DNA from: Massiliimalia sp050943535
GTDB lineage: Bacteria > Bacillota > Clostridia > Oscillospirales > Ruminococcaceae
Length of the DNA stretch: 64,000 bases
Direction: 5' to 3'
Assembly: GCA_050943535.1 (NCBI GenBank)
Contig: JBMNPJ010000011.1
Coordinates: forward strand, 28,029 to 92,028
The notes under the pieces were generated by a model. That model ran no database searches. It was given only the letters and a program-made list of their open reading frames with translations, and had not been told where the DNA came from. Both the position numbers and the translations under genes were made by a program. This document shows positions 24,103 to 33,373 of this stretch, one piece after another (positions within the stretch are counted from its first letter, which is position 1; each line of letters starts with the position of its first letter).

Positions 24103-26916
24103 ATGGACGCAATGCAGCAGTATAAAGAAATGAAACGGTCTGCCCCCTCTCATTTGTGGGGACAGCGAATCCTGACAGAAATCGGATATCTTTACAAAGT
24201 ATATGAAGCGCAGAAAAAGCCTTATCCAGCTCTTTTGGAACAGACTGTAGGGGAACTTTTTAAAGCGTTTGAACAGGACGGGGTGATTACCGTTTCCAGT
24301 GCTCAGACAGCGGAACAAAAACTGCTGCCTTTGGGTGAAGATGCAAAACAGTATCAGGTATTGTTTGCCGCTCATGCTCATATTGACATGAACTGGATGT
24401 GGGGATTGCCGGAAACAGTATCCGTGGTCATTGATACTTTCCAGACCATGCTCAACCTGATGAAAGAGTACCCGGATTTTGTATTCTCTCAGTCTCAGGC
24501 TTCCACCTATGAAATCATTGAAAAATACTGCCCTTCCATGCTGCCGGAAATCCGCCAGCGGATTCAGACCGGCCAGTGGGAAGTGACCGCTTCTACCTGG
24601 GTAGAACTGGACAAAAACATGTCTGGCACCGAGTCTATGGTGCGCCATATTCTGTATACGAAAAACTATCTGTCTCAGCTGTTGGGAATCCAAAAAGATG
24701 ACATTCAGCTGGACTTTGAACCGGATACCTTTGGCCACAGCGCCCATATTCCTGAAATTTTGAATCAGGGCGGAATCCGTTATTATTATCACTGCCGGGG
24801 ATACGACAAACACTCTATCTATCGGTGGAAAGCGCCTTCTGGAAAAGAAGTGCTGGTGTTCCGGGAACCTTCCTGGTATCTGGGGCCGATTCATTATGAT
24901 ATGGTGCTGGATGTTCCGTCTTACTGTCAGGACAATCATACCCCAATTATGATGAAGGTGTATGGGGTAGGCGATCATGGAGGCGGACCTACCCGCAGAG
25001 ATATTGAACGAATCCGTGAAATGTCTCGCTGGCCGCTGATGCCTCGCGTACGGTTTGGCAGAATGATCGACTTCTTTAAAGAATTGGAACAAAACCGGGA
25101 TCAGTATCCGGTAGTAGATCAGGAACTGAACTTTGTGTTTACAGGATGCTATACATCTGAAAGCCGCATTAAAATGGCAAACCGTGTGGGAGAAGACCGC
25201 CTGTATGACGGAGAAGCCTTGGGTGCTATGGCTCGGTTGCAGGGTGCGGATCACTTGTACTGGAAAGGGTATGAACAGGGATGGAGAAGGATTCTGTTTA
25301 ACCAGTTCCACGATATTCTTCCAGGTTCCGGGGTCACAGATACCCGTGAATACGCTATGGGGATTTTCCAGGAAGCCCTTTCCTATGCAGGCGCCAACGC
25401 AAACCGTGCTATGAAGTATTTGGGAGATCAGATTGACACCTCTGTATTCGGAGGAGGAGCCCCCTGTGATTCTACAGCTGAAGGTGCCGGCGTAGGCTGG
25501 AATATTACCAAGGACGCTCGGATTTCTACCCCGGACAACAGCAGCCAGTATGGATTTACCGTTACCTCTCGGGGAGCGGGAGAAGTGCGGGCGTACACCA
25601 TTTTTAACACCTTGTCCTACCGGCGGAGTGAAGTGGTGTCCATTACCCTTTGGGACTGGGATTATCCGTTGGAAGAACTGGTGGTGGAAGATGCTCAGGG
25701 AAATCCGGTGGAAGTACAGATTGTAACCCAGAATCAGGAATACTGGCAGCATCATTTCCACGTACTGCTGATCCCAGTTACAGTAGAGCCATTTGGCTAT
25801 GCTACCTATTGCTTCAAGCGCCATCGACTGCCGGAAGTACTTGCAAAAGTTCCTGATCCAAGAGTACATACTATGGCGGACGGCTCCATCGTGATGGAAA
25901 ATGACCGAATCCGTGCAGTATTTGATTCTTTGACCATGAAAATTACTTCCCTGATCGATAAAAAGACCGGCAAAGAATGCGCAGACAGCACTTGTCCTGG
26001 CGGCGGATTCCGTCTGGTGGACGAAGACGATGTCAACGGAATGTCCGCTTGGATTGTGGGCGGATACAGCCGAGTCGTAGATATCAATGAACAACAGCCG
26101 GTTCGGATTACCAAACGGGAATTGGGCGGACTGCGTCAGCAGGTAAGCTACGAAATGAAGGTGCGGGATTCCTTCATTCAGGTAACGGTGACATTGGATG
26201 CCGGATCCAGCATGCTCCGGTTTAAAGTTATGGCAGACTGGCACGAGCTGGGCAAACCAGGAGGAGAAACTCCTCAGCTTCAGTGGATTATGCCTGTGGG
26301 ATACACTGCCTGCTGTTATCGGTACGATGTTCCCGGCGGTACTGTGGATCGTCCCGCATTGGGGCATGACGTTCCCGCTGTATTGTATGGAGCGGCAGTT
26401 CCGGAACAGGGCACAGGAATCATGATGACAAGTGACAGTAAATATGGATACCGGGGAGATCAGAATTGCCTGAGCTTAAACCTGATTCGGTCTTCCTATG
26501 AGCCGGATCCATATCCGGAATTTGGTATTCACCATATGGAACTGGGGATTGGCGTATGCGATGAAATGGAACCTGCGAAACTGCAGGAAATGGCCCTGTG
26601 CTTTGCCCATCCATTGACCAGCTATTCCAACAGTATTCATTCAGGTTCTTTGCCTTTGACCAAGAGCTTTTTGCAGGTGGACGGAGCAGCACGGGTGATT
26701 TCCCTGAAACCGGATGAATCCGGAACAGGAGTTACTTTGCGTTTGGGCACCGATACAGAGGTCTCCCAGAAAGTTTCTGTCTTTATGGACGGCATGTCAT
26801 CCGCAAAAGATGCAGACTTGCTGGAACAGGAAACCGGTATGGAAACAGTCCTGGAGCATGGATTTGCCGCAGAGCTTCCAGCCCATTGTGTAAGAACTTT
26901 CCGTCTGGAAAAGTGA
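24103..26916 (+). CDS. GH38 alpha-mannosidase
   Basis: A complete 937-residue GH38 enzyme. The N-terminal catalytic domain shows AHAHIDMNWMW (about 89-99, zinc ligands) and FEPDTFGHSAHIPE (about 206-219), where the first aspartate is the nucleophile and the following histidine lies near zinc. The helical domain has NQFHDILPGSG, and the rest is beta-sandwich. No signal peptide is present, so it probably acts in the cytoplasm on imported manno-oligosaccharides. AAAGGAG places the start at ATG 24103, not at upstream TTG 24061. It follows the isomerase gene by 127 bases in the same operon. It differs considerably from the GH38 at 1-1791. Confidence 0.95.
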   Translation: MDAMQQYKEMKRSAPSHLWGQRILTEIGYLYKVYEAQKKPYPALLEQTVGELFKAFEQDGVITVSSAQTAEQKLLPLGEDAKQYQVLFAAHAHIDMNWMWGLPETVSVVIDTFQTMLNLMKEYPDFVFSQSQASTYEIIEKYCPSMLPEIRQRIQTGQWEVTASTWVELDKNMSGTESMVRHILYTKNYLSQLLGIQKDDIQLDFEPDTFGHSAHIPEILNQGGIRYYYHCRGYDKHSIYRWKAPSGKEVLVFREPSWYLGPIHYDMVLDVPSYCQDNHTPIMMKVYGVGDHGGGPTRRDIERIREMSRWPLMPRVRFGRMIDFFKELEQNRDQYPVVDQELNFVFTGCYTSESRIKMANRVGEDRLYDGEALGAMARLQGADHLYWKGYEQGWRRILFNQFHDILPGSGVTDTREYAMGIFQEALSYAGANANRAMKYLGDQIDTSVFGGGAPCDSTAEGAGVGWNITKDARISTPDNSSQYGFTVTSRGAGEVRAYTIFNTLSYRRSEVVSITLWDWDYPLEELVVEDAQGNPVEVQIVTQNQEYWQHHFHVLLIPVTVEPFGYATYCFKRHRLPEVLAKVPDPRVHTMADGSIVMENDRIRAVFDSLTMKITSLIDKKTGKECADSTCPGGGFRLVDEDDVNGMSAWIVGGYSRVVDINEQQPVRITKRELGGLRQQVSYEMKVRDSFIQVTVTLDAGSSMLRFKVMADWHELGKPGGETPQLQWIMPVGYTACCYRYDVPGGTVDRPALGHDVPAVLYGAAVPEQGTGIMMTSDSKYGYRGDQNCLSLNLIRSSYEPDPYPEFGIHHMELGIGVCDEMEPAKLQEMALCFAHPLTSYSNSIHSGSLPLTKSFLQVDGAARVISLKPDESGTGVTLRLGTDTEVSQKVSVFMDGMSSAKDADLLEQETGMETVLEHGFAAELPAHCVRTFRLEK

Positions 26917-26974
26917 GTGAATAAAGGCCTGCCGATGGATAGGCTGTTTGGCAAATAAGAAAAAGTATTATTTT

Positions 26975-27015
26975 GGGCGTACCATAGAAAGAAATCTCTG
27001 CGGTACGCCCTTTTT
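26975..27015 (+). terminator. Terminator after GH38 operon
   Basis: Stem GGGCGTACC (26975-26983) with GGTACGCCC (27002-27010), then five T. Confidence 0.85.
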
Positions 27016-27037
27016 GGATATTGAAAAGGTGATCAGC

Positions 27038-27428
27038 CTGTCGATAAAGTATACGTCAAGAAAAAGTTGCATCACCAGGGGTTCACACCTCTGGACCCAA
27101 AGGGGCTGCGCTTGTGTTTTGTCAGTTAAGTGGTAAAAATGGTAATTTTCGCTTTACTGATAGGGGACAAGCGTAGCTTTTTGGGATTCTTAAGGGGCGC
27201 TTGTCCCTTAAGCCGTCGGAGAAAAATTTTTAATTTTTTCATGTGGGCTTATGCAGCCCACACCTGCACCATTTCTTTTGATGGCCAAAAGAAATGGACA
27301 GAAAAAGCCACCAGAGGGGCGTCCTCCGGAAATATACGGTTAGTCGGCCTGCCCCTCTGGACACCCCAGATACAGTTTGCATATCTGATAAAAATGCTTG
27401 TTTTACGAAAGGCGTTGCGGCGCTGATT
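27038..27428 (+). repeat. Structured intergenic repeat, copy B (most complete)
   Basis: In order: GTCGATAAAGTATACG (also in copy E), the head hairpin near 27074 (imperfect here), GGGATTCTTAAGGGGC with CCCTTAAGCCGTCGGAG, GTGGGCTTATGCAGCCCAC hairpin, CACCTGCACCATTTCTTTTG, CAGAGGGGCG...GCCCCTCTGG, and a tail ending GCGTTGCGGCGC. An open frame of 98 codons crosses it and is similar in copies D and E. The remaining 27429-27766 is AT-rich with no gene seen. Confidence 0.75.
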
Positions 27429-27766
27429 ACTTTAAAATGTTCCTTACTATATTTTGATTGTTCAATTTGCCAGTTTGCAATACTTTTTTTACAGTCTGAA
27501 GATGATTACTTTAGGGTGGAAAATTTGCAATCACTTTAAAAAGTATGGTAAAAAAACAATTAAAAATGCGTAAAAATAACATTGTTACAAGAATTTTTTT
27601 GTATCATTGTGCAAAATCCATATCGTAATTCTGTTTGGAATATGATACACTGGAACATAAAGTGGTGTTTTATCCGAATTTATGACAACATGGTTTGGGA
27701 TATTCAGCCAATCTAATGAACAATCACAATCAAGCAGGCCGATTTGGCGGTAAAGGAGAGAAAACT

Positions 27767-29953
27767 ATGAGAATACCATTTGGCAATTGGATCATTCCTT
27801 CCCAGGATTTTGGAGAAGTGTGTCCCGTATTTCGCAGACGCTTTCGTTTGTCAGGAAAACTGGATTCTGCGGGACTTTGTATGACAGCGTTAGGACTTTA
27901 TGAAGCTCGGTTAAACGGAAAATTGATTGGCGACCAGGTGTTTGCTCCTGGATGGACTTCTTACCGAAAACGCCTGCAGTTTCAGGAATATGATATCACC
28001 GATTTGCTGGAAGAAGAAAATGAACTGACCATTACTTTGGGAAAAGGCTGGGCAGTGGATGAACTGACCTGGGACCGCAATACCGGTTATGGCAGTGATA
28101 CTGCGGCAATTCTGGCAGATATCCGCTTAAAATATATGGATGGAACCAGCGAAAGCATCGTTACCGATAAAGACTGGGAAGCTGCAAAAACCGGCATTTT
28201 GGAAAGCCATATCTATGACGGGGAAGTATTTGACAGCCGGGTTACACCGGAAAACTGGATTCCCTGCCAGCTGTTTGATTACCCGAAAGAACAGCTGATC
28301 TCTCAGGAAGGTGATCCAATTCGCGAAGTGGAAGTACTGCGTCCAGAAGAAATTATTACCACTCCAAAAGGGGAAACTGTCATTGACTTTGGACAGAATA
28401 TGACGGGATATGTTCAGTTTACCATTACAGGACCAGAAGGACATAAGGCAGTTGTTTCTCATGCAGAAGTGCTGGACCGGGATGGAAACTTTTACACCGC
28501 AAATCTGCGCAGTGCAAAAGAGCAGATTACCTTTTACTGCAATGGGGAAACAGTAACCTATAAACCCCATTTTACATTCCAGGGATTCCGGTATATTCGT
28601 CTGGAAAACTGGCCGGAAGAAGTGAAAAAAGAAAACTTTACCGCTTTGGCAGTTCATTCCGATATGAAACGGATTGGACATTTTGAATGTTCTGAACCAC
28701 TGATTAATCAGCTTTATAAAAATATTATCTGGGGACAAAGAGGAAACTTTTTGGATGTTCCTACTGACTGTCCGCAGCGTGACGAACGTCTGGGCTGGAC
28801 CGGGGATGCAGAGGTGTTTATCCGTGCCGCCAGCTACAACTATGATGTCAACCGCTTCTTTACCAAATGGCTTCACGATTTAAAAGCAGACCAGTATCCT
28901 GATGGGGAAATGCCGGCAGTCATTCCGGATGTACTCAGCGGAGGTGTTTCTGAAGGACATGGATCCAACTCTGCTGCATGGGGCGATGCTGCTACAGTTT
29001 GTCCATGGCAGCTGTATTTAAGCTATGGCAATCGTCAGATTTTGGAAGATCAGTTTGACAGTATGCGCAAATGGGTGGAATATATCCGCCGTCAGGGTGA
29101 TAACGAATATTTGTGGAATACTGGGGAACATTACGGCGACTGGCTGGGACTGGATGCGGCAGAAGGCAGCTATAAAGGTGCTACAGACGAAGGTTTGATT
29201 GCTACCGCTTATTTTGCTTATTCCACTTCTCTGCTGATTAAAGCAGGCCATGTTCTGGAACGAGATATGACCGAATATGAAACTTTGTATCAGGGAATCC
29301 GCAAGGCGTTCCAGGAAACTTATCTGAAAGACGGCGTGCCAATGACTGATACACAGACAGCTCGGGTACTGGCACTGTATTTCGACCTGTGCGACAACCC
29401 GAAAGAGATGGCAGCAGGTCTGGCTCGTTTGGTAGAACAAAATGGAAACCGACTGTCTACGGGATTTGTAGGAACCCCATATCTGCTCCATGCTTTGTCT
29501 GACCATGGATATGCAGAACTTGCTTACAGTCTGCTGCTGCAGGAAGAATTTCCGTCCTGGCTGTACTCTGTAAAAGCAGGGGCTACTACCATTTGGGAAC
29601 ACTGGGACGGCATGCGTCCGGATGGAACCATGTGGAGCACCGACATGAACTCCTTTAACCATTATGCTTACGGTGCAGTGGCTGACTGGATGTACGGCGT
29701 GATGGCAGGAATCCGTCCTTGCGAAGATAAACCGGGATATGAACACATAATTCTCAACCCAATCCCAGATAAGCGGATCAGTTATGTGAAGGCTTCTTTG
29801 GATACCAAGTACGGAACCATTACTTCCAGCTGGAAGAAGGAAAACGGCAAAGTGGTCTATGAATTTGAAGTTCCTCATGGTTGTACAGCCGATATTATTC
29901 TGGAAGGCAATCAGTACACAGTAACCGGCGGAAAACACAGCTATAAAATTTAA
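27767..29953 (+). CDS. GH78 alpha-L-rhamnosidase
   Basis: A 728-residue enzyme with N-terminal beta domains, including TALGLYEARLNGKLIGDQVF and PGWTSYRKRLQFQ (typical of the rhamnosidase N domain), the Bac_rhamnosid core IDFGQNMTGYVQF, and the (alpha/alpha)6 barrel with VPTDCPQRDERLGWTGDAEV (about 350-369), which contains the catalytic acidic residues. GATTIWEHWDGM later supplies the second catalytic glutamate. It has no signal peptide, so it should act in the cytoplasm on rhamnosides. AAAGGAG at 27752 selects ATG 27767 rather than the upstream 27695. It is monocistronic. Confidence 0.95.
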   Translation: MRIPFGNWIIPSQDFGEVCPVFRRRFRLSGKLDSAGLCMTALGLYEARLNGKLIGDQVFAPGWTSYRKRLQFQEYDITDLLEEENELTITLGKGWAVDELTWDRNTGYGSDTAAILADIRLKYMDGTSESIVTDKDWEAAKTGILESHIYDGEVFDSRVTPENWIPCQLFDYPKEQLISQEGDPIREVEVLRPEEIITTPKGETVIDFGQNMTGYVQFTITGPEGHKAVVSHAEVLDRDGNFYTANLRSAKEQITFYCNGETVTYKPHFTFQGFRYIRLENWPEEVKKENFTALAVHSDMKRIGHFECSEPLINQLYKNIIWGQRGNFLDVPTDCPQRDERLGWTGDAEVFIRAASYNYDVNRFFTKWLHDLKADQYPDGEMPAVIPDVLSGGVSEGHGSNSAAWGDAATVCPWQLYLSYGNRQILEDQFDSMRKWVEYIRRQGDNEYLWNTGEHYGDWLGLDAAEGSYKGATDEGLIATAYFAYSTSLLIKAGHVLERDMTEYETLYQGIRKAFQETYLKDGVPMTDTQTARVLALYFDLCDNPKEMAAGLARLVEQNGNRLSTGFVGTPYLLHALSDHGYAELAYSLLLQEEFPSWLYSVKAGATTIWEHWDGMRPDGTMWSTDMNSFNHYAYGAVADWMYGVMAGIRPCEDKPGYEHIILNPIPDKRISYVKASLDTKYGTITSSWKKENGKVVYEFEVPHGCTADIILEGNQYTVTGGKHSYKI

Positions 29954-29976
29954 AGATCAATAAATGATAAAATGAA

Positions 29977-30009
29977 AAGCGGCGCATTGCAGATTGCAAT
30001 GCGCCGCTT
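29977..30009 (+). terminator. Strong hairpin after GH78 gene
   Basis: A perfect 15-base-pair stem (29977-29991 with 29995-30009). No T run follows, so it may end or stabilise the transcript. Confidence 0.6.
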
Positions 30010-30016
30010 CAGCTTG

Positions 30017-30076
30017 CCAGGGGTTCACACCCCTGGACCCAAATGGCTTTGCTCGTACTCTGTCAGCTGAGAGAAA
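30017..30076 (+). repeat. Structured intergenic repeat, copy C (head only)
   Basis: Only the head hairpin and the following about 40 bases remain (ACCCAAATGGCTTTGCTCG, then CTCTGTCAGCTGAG), aligned with copies A, B and D. Confidence 0.65.
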
Positions 30077-30158
30077 ATTATTTGATATTTCCATACTACT
30101 TACAAAACACAAATGTAGTGTGATTGGCAGAATGCAATTACACTGTTGTTACAATAAG

Positions 30159-31112
30159 CTATCGGCCTAGACATAAAGAGGTCAATGTCATAATCAGCGG
30201 TAAGGTAATTAAGGTCATTAGACTGGATAGGGTAAACAGCCTGGTAGCATATTCCACATCATTTTTGTATTTCTCTGCAAAGATAATGGTCATGGCTGCG
30301 CTGGGGCAGGCAGATAGAATAATGTTGTTGATGAGCAGATCCGTTGAAAAGGGCAGGAAAGAGAACAATGCCAAAATGACACAGGGAACTGCAAGATTGA
30401 TTAAAAACACCACCCAGTACAGTCTTGGTGAACGAAAAGCGGATAGAATAGGAGTCTGTGCCAGGTTAGTTCCCACAATCATCATGGCCAGAGGGGTGTT
30501 CAAAGAGGCTATGTACTGGATTCCCTGCTGAAGGGTTCCGGGAATAGGAATGCGCAGCAAAAACACCAGAAATCCTACAAAAAAACTGAGCAGAGGGGGA
30601 GAGAGTAAAAGCTGGGATAAGGGCATTTTGAATTTTTCCCGGTTTCCCTCCTGATTGCGGGAGCGAATAATCAAACTGACACCATGGGTCCAGGTGAAGA
30701 TATTTCCGATACAGATATAAGCAGTGGCATAAAGGATTCCTGTTTCTCCGAATACTGCCGCTACCAGGGGAATCCCCATAAATCCGTTGTTGGGATAAAT
30801 AATGGCAAACCGTTCAATGGCAGCGTGGGGATTTCCTTTTTTCCGTACCAGAAGATAAGCTACTGCAAAAGCGCAAAGATAGCTGACAATAGCCAAAGCA
30901 AATGCCAAAAGCAGACTTTTTAACAGCTCATCAGTGCGTTCAATGGTAAAGGAATTAAATAAAATTGCCGGTGTTACAATATATAAAAGCACATCGGTCA
31001 TGTGCTTCATGGTATGTGTATCCACCATTTTGATTCGAAACATAAAAAAACCTACCGCAATCAGCAGAAACATAATGACCACCTGTTCTGCTACGGTAAC
31101 TGCAAACCCCAT
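30159..31112 (-). CDS. AEC (auxin efflux carrier) family transporter
   Basis: A 317-residue membrane protein with ten predicted helices in two halves. The family elements LLYIVTPAILFNSF and IYPNNGFMGIPLVAAVFGE are in the N half and PLAMMIVGTNLAQTP in the C half. Bacterial AEC members move malonate, malate or other small anions; the substrate here is unknown. AAAGGGGGC places the ATG at 31112, and the longer frame to 31187 has no ribosome site. It follows the aldo/keto reductase gene on the same strand by 111 bases, with a hairpin between them. Confidence 0.88.
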   Translation of the reverse strand: MGFAVTVAEQVVIMFLLIAVGFFMFRIKMVDTHTMKHMTDVLLYIVTPAILFNSFTIERTDELLKSLLLAFALAIVSYLCAFAVAYLLVRKKGNPHAAIERFAIIYPNNGFMGIPLVAAVFGETGILYATAYICIGNIFTWTHGVSLIIRSRNQEGNREKFKMPLSQLLLSPPLLSFFVGFLVFLLRIPIPGTLQQGIQYIASLNTPLAMMIVGTNLAQTPILSAFRSPRLYWVVFLINLAVPCVILALFSFLPFSTDLLINNIILSACPSAAMTIIFAEKYKNDVEYATRLFTLSSLMTLITLPLIMTLTSLCLGR

Positions 31113-31143
31113 GGTATAAGCCCCCTTTGATGTCCATAATGAT

Positions 31144-31180
31144 TGCGGGCAAGACTCAAAATTTATGAGGCTTGCCCGCA
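31144..31180 (-). terminator. Hairpin between reductase and AEC genes
   Basis: A perfect ten-base stem, TGCGGGCAAG (31144-31153) with CTTGCCCGCA (31171-31180). No T run is seen on the minus side, so termination is uncertain. Confidence 0.4.
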
Positions 31181-31223
31181 GTTTCATGGATCATATTATT
31201 TTTCCAGTTTATTTGGTCAAAAC

Positions 31224-32348
31224 TTATCGTTTCAGCTGTTCTACCAATGCACCGATTTCTTTCAGACGTTCTGGAATTTCAATATGCTGAGGACATTTTT
31301 CCATGCAGATGCCGCATTCTACACAGTGAGAATAGTCGCAGTCTGCTTTTGCTTTCATATCTTCTAGGAAACCGTTGGCATTGTTAGAAAGTTTGTAGTT
31401 GTTATAGATGCGGAACATTTCCGGAATGTTGACACCTGCTGGACAGTCAATGCAGTATTTACATGCAGTGCAAGGAACGGTAGCAGTAGCCTTATGTAAT
31501 TCCAGTGCTTTCCACAAAGCTTCCATTTCTTCGTCGGACAGCGGTTTAAAATCAGCAAAAGTTTTCAGGTTGTCCGCAACCTGTTCTTCGGTGGTCATAC
31601 CACTGAGTACTACCAGTACATTAGGCTGAGAAGCTGCAAAGCGAACTGCCCAAGAAGCAATGCTGGCATCTGGATGAACTGCTTTCAGAACTTCGTTGGC
31701 ACCGCCTGCCAGATCTGCCAGAGCACCGCCGCGAACTGGTTCCATTACGATACATGGAAGATTGTATCTTTCCAAAATTGCATACTGTTCTTTTGCGTTC
31801 TGGTATTCCCAGTCCAGATAGTTTAACTGCAGCTGAGCGAAATCCCATTCATGGTCAGAACAGATTCTTTCCAGACAGTCTGGGGTATCATGGAAAGAAA
31901 AGCCCAGGTTTTTGATTTTTCCTTCTGCCTGTTTCTGACGTACAAATTCATATGCACCGAATTTTTCGCATTTTTCATAGTGTTCTTTGCCTAAAGAGTG
32001 CAGCAGATAAAAGTCAAAATATTCTACCTGACATTTTTCCAGCTGATCCTGGAAGATTCGTTCCATATCTTCTGGAGTATCGCACATCCAAATTGGAAGT
32101 TTATTGGTGATGAAAAAGCTGTCCCGAGGATATTTTTTCAGAACTTTTCCCAAAAAGCTCTGAGATTTTCCGTCGTGATACATATAAGCGGTGTCAAAGT
32201 AGTTTACGCCAGCATGGTATGCTTCATCCAGCATTTTTTCTGCTCTTGGTTCATCAATTTCACCGTCAGCGGTCAAAGGGAAACGCATTGCGCCGAATCC
32301 CAACCGGGAAACTTTTTGGTTGGTCTTTTTAAAGATTTGATAAGTCAT
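31224..32348 (-). CDS. Aldo/keto reductase with C-terminal ferredoxin domain
   Basis: A 374-residue oxidoreductase. The AKR TIM barrel contains LGFGAMRFPL, NYFDTAYMYHDG (catalytic Asp and Tyr), TNKL (Lys) and LLHSLG (His). A C-terminal region carries two cluster motifs, CTACKYCIDCP and CVECGICMEKCP, each C-x2-C-x2-C-x3-CP, for two [4Fe-4S] clusters. Such fusions are common in anaerobes and probably pass electrons between ferredoxin and NAD(P)H-linked carbonyl reduction; the substrate is unknown. AGGAGGC places the ATG at 32348; the upstream extension to 32462 overlaps the promoter region. It is the first gene of a two-gene minus-strand unit. Confidence 0.93.
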   Translation of the reverse strand: MTYQIFKKTNQKVSRLGFGAMRFPLTADGEIDEPRAEKMLDEAYHAGVNYFDTAYMYHDGKSQSFLGKVLKKYPRDSFFITNKLPIWMCDTPEDMERIFQDQLEKCQVEYFDFYLLHSLGKEHYEKCEKFGAYEFVRQKQAEGKIKNLGFSFHDTPDCLERICSDHEWDFAQLQLNYLDWEYQNAKEQYAILERYNLPCIVMEPVRGGALADLAGGANEVLKAVHPDASIASWAVRFAASQPNVLVVLSGMTTEEQVADNLKTFADFKPLSDEEMEALWKALELHKATATVPCTACKYCIDCPAGVNIPEMFRIYNNYKLSNNANGFLEDMKAKADCDYSHCVECGICMEKCPQHIEIPERLKEIGALVEQLKR

Positions 32349-32480
32349 AGTTCTGCCTCCTGAATTAGTAAAATAGGTGATTTGGAAAGGCCTGTCCGTC
32401 CCACAAGATACAGCACAAATAGAGATTAACAACAAAAAGAACAGGCGCTTATTTTCCTGCAAACATAATAATCTAATTCT

Positions 32481-32508
32481 ATTATATTATTTTTTTTTTA
32501 AAAATCAA
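32481..32508 (-). promoter_or_regulatory. Minus-strand promoter of the reductase gene
   Basis: On the minus strand TTGATT (32508-32503), a 16-base spacer and TATAAT (32486-32481). Confidence 0.6.
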
Positions 32509-32549
32509 TAAAATTTTTGGGAATCTAGTGGAAAAGCCCGGGGAATTTA

Positions 32550-32578
32550 TTGACGTTGGAACAAGGTTCTAGTAAAAT
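32550..32578 (+). promoter_or_regulatory. Promoter of rpe
   Basis: TTGACG (32550-32555), a 17-base spacer and TAAAAT (32573-32578). It is divergent from the reductase promoter; the leader to rpe is about 140 bases. Confidence 0.65.
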
Positions 32579-32720
32579 AAAAGAGAATCAATAACAATGG
32601 GTTTTTGCGCCCGTTACACCAAGAGAGATTTGTGCTTTAGAAATGATTGCTGAAACGGCTTATTTCTGTAGCAGGTTTAGGATAGAAATGATAGATATTA
32701 GAAAGGTAGTGGAGTGATAC

Positions 32721-33365
32721 ATGGTAAAAATATCTCCATCAATTTTAGCGGCGGACTTTGCCAATTTGCAAACTGAAATTAAAAAAGTGGAATCTTGTGC
32801 AGCTATGCTTCATATTGATGTGATGGATGGACATTTTGTCCCCAATATCAGTGTGGGGGTGCCAGTGGTGGCATCTGTGCGCAAATGCACAAACTTGTTT
32901 TTAGATACCCATTTAATGATTTCCCGGCCTCAGGATTATATTGAGGCGTTTGCCAAAGCAGGATCTGATTTAATCTGTTTTCACTGTGAGGCAGACTGTT
33001 CTGTGGAAGAAACCATCGGTTTGATCCGTTCTTATGGAATGAAAGCGGCGGTGGCGCTGAAACCGGCAACACCAGCAGGTGAGGTGCTTCCCTTTGTAAA
33101 GGATTTGGACATGGTGCTGGTGATGACAGTAGAACCAGGATTCGGCGGTCAGGCATTTATGCCGGATATGATGGCAAAAGTCACAGAAATCAGACAGTAT
33201 GCCAATCAGGTGAACCCCGGTTTGGATATTCAGGTGGACGGGGGAATCAATGAAACTACCGCTGTAACAGCCTGCCATGCAGGCGCCAATGTTCTGGTAG
33301 CTGGTTCCTTTGTATTCCAAAGTGAAAATCCTGCAGATACAGTATTTCGTTTAAGCCAGCTGTAA
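32721..33365 (+). CDS. rpe: Ribulose-phosphate 3-epimerase
   Basis: A 214-residue TIM-barrel enzyme that interconverts ribulose-5-phosphate and xylulose-5-phosphate. Motifs are intact: SPSILAADF at the N-terminus, the metal-binding HIDVMDGHFVPN (about 31-42), DTHLMI (about 62-67), VEPGFGGQ with the phosphate loop, and VDGGIN with the second catalytic aspartate. Size is normal. The gene is apart from its common neighbours rsgA and thiN. It would take up xylulose-5-phosphate if the 22-24 kb operon uses lyxose. Confidence 0.96.
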   Translation: MVKISPSILAADFANLQTEIKKVESCAAMLHIDVMDGHFVPNISVGVPVVASVRKCTNLFLDTHLMISRPQDYIEAFAKAGSDLICFHCEADCSVEETIGLIRSYGMKAAVALKPATPAGEVLPFVKDLDMVLVMTVEPGFGGQAFMPDMMAKVTEIRQYANQVNPGLDIQVDGGINETTAVTACHAGANVLVAGSFVFQSENPADTVFRLSQL

Positions 33366-33373
33366 TCGGGGGT

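Noticed and set aside
23950..26367. An 805-codon open frame on the minus strand
   Set aside because: It is antisense to the GH38 gene, whose motifs and ribosome site are clear. The translated sequence is His/Ser/Phe-rich and has no domain.
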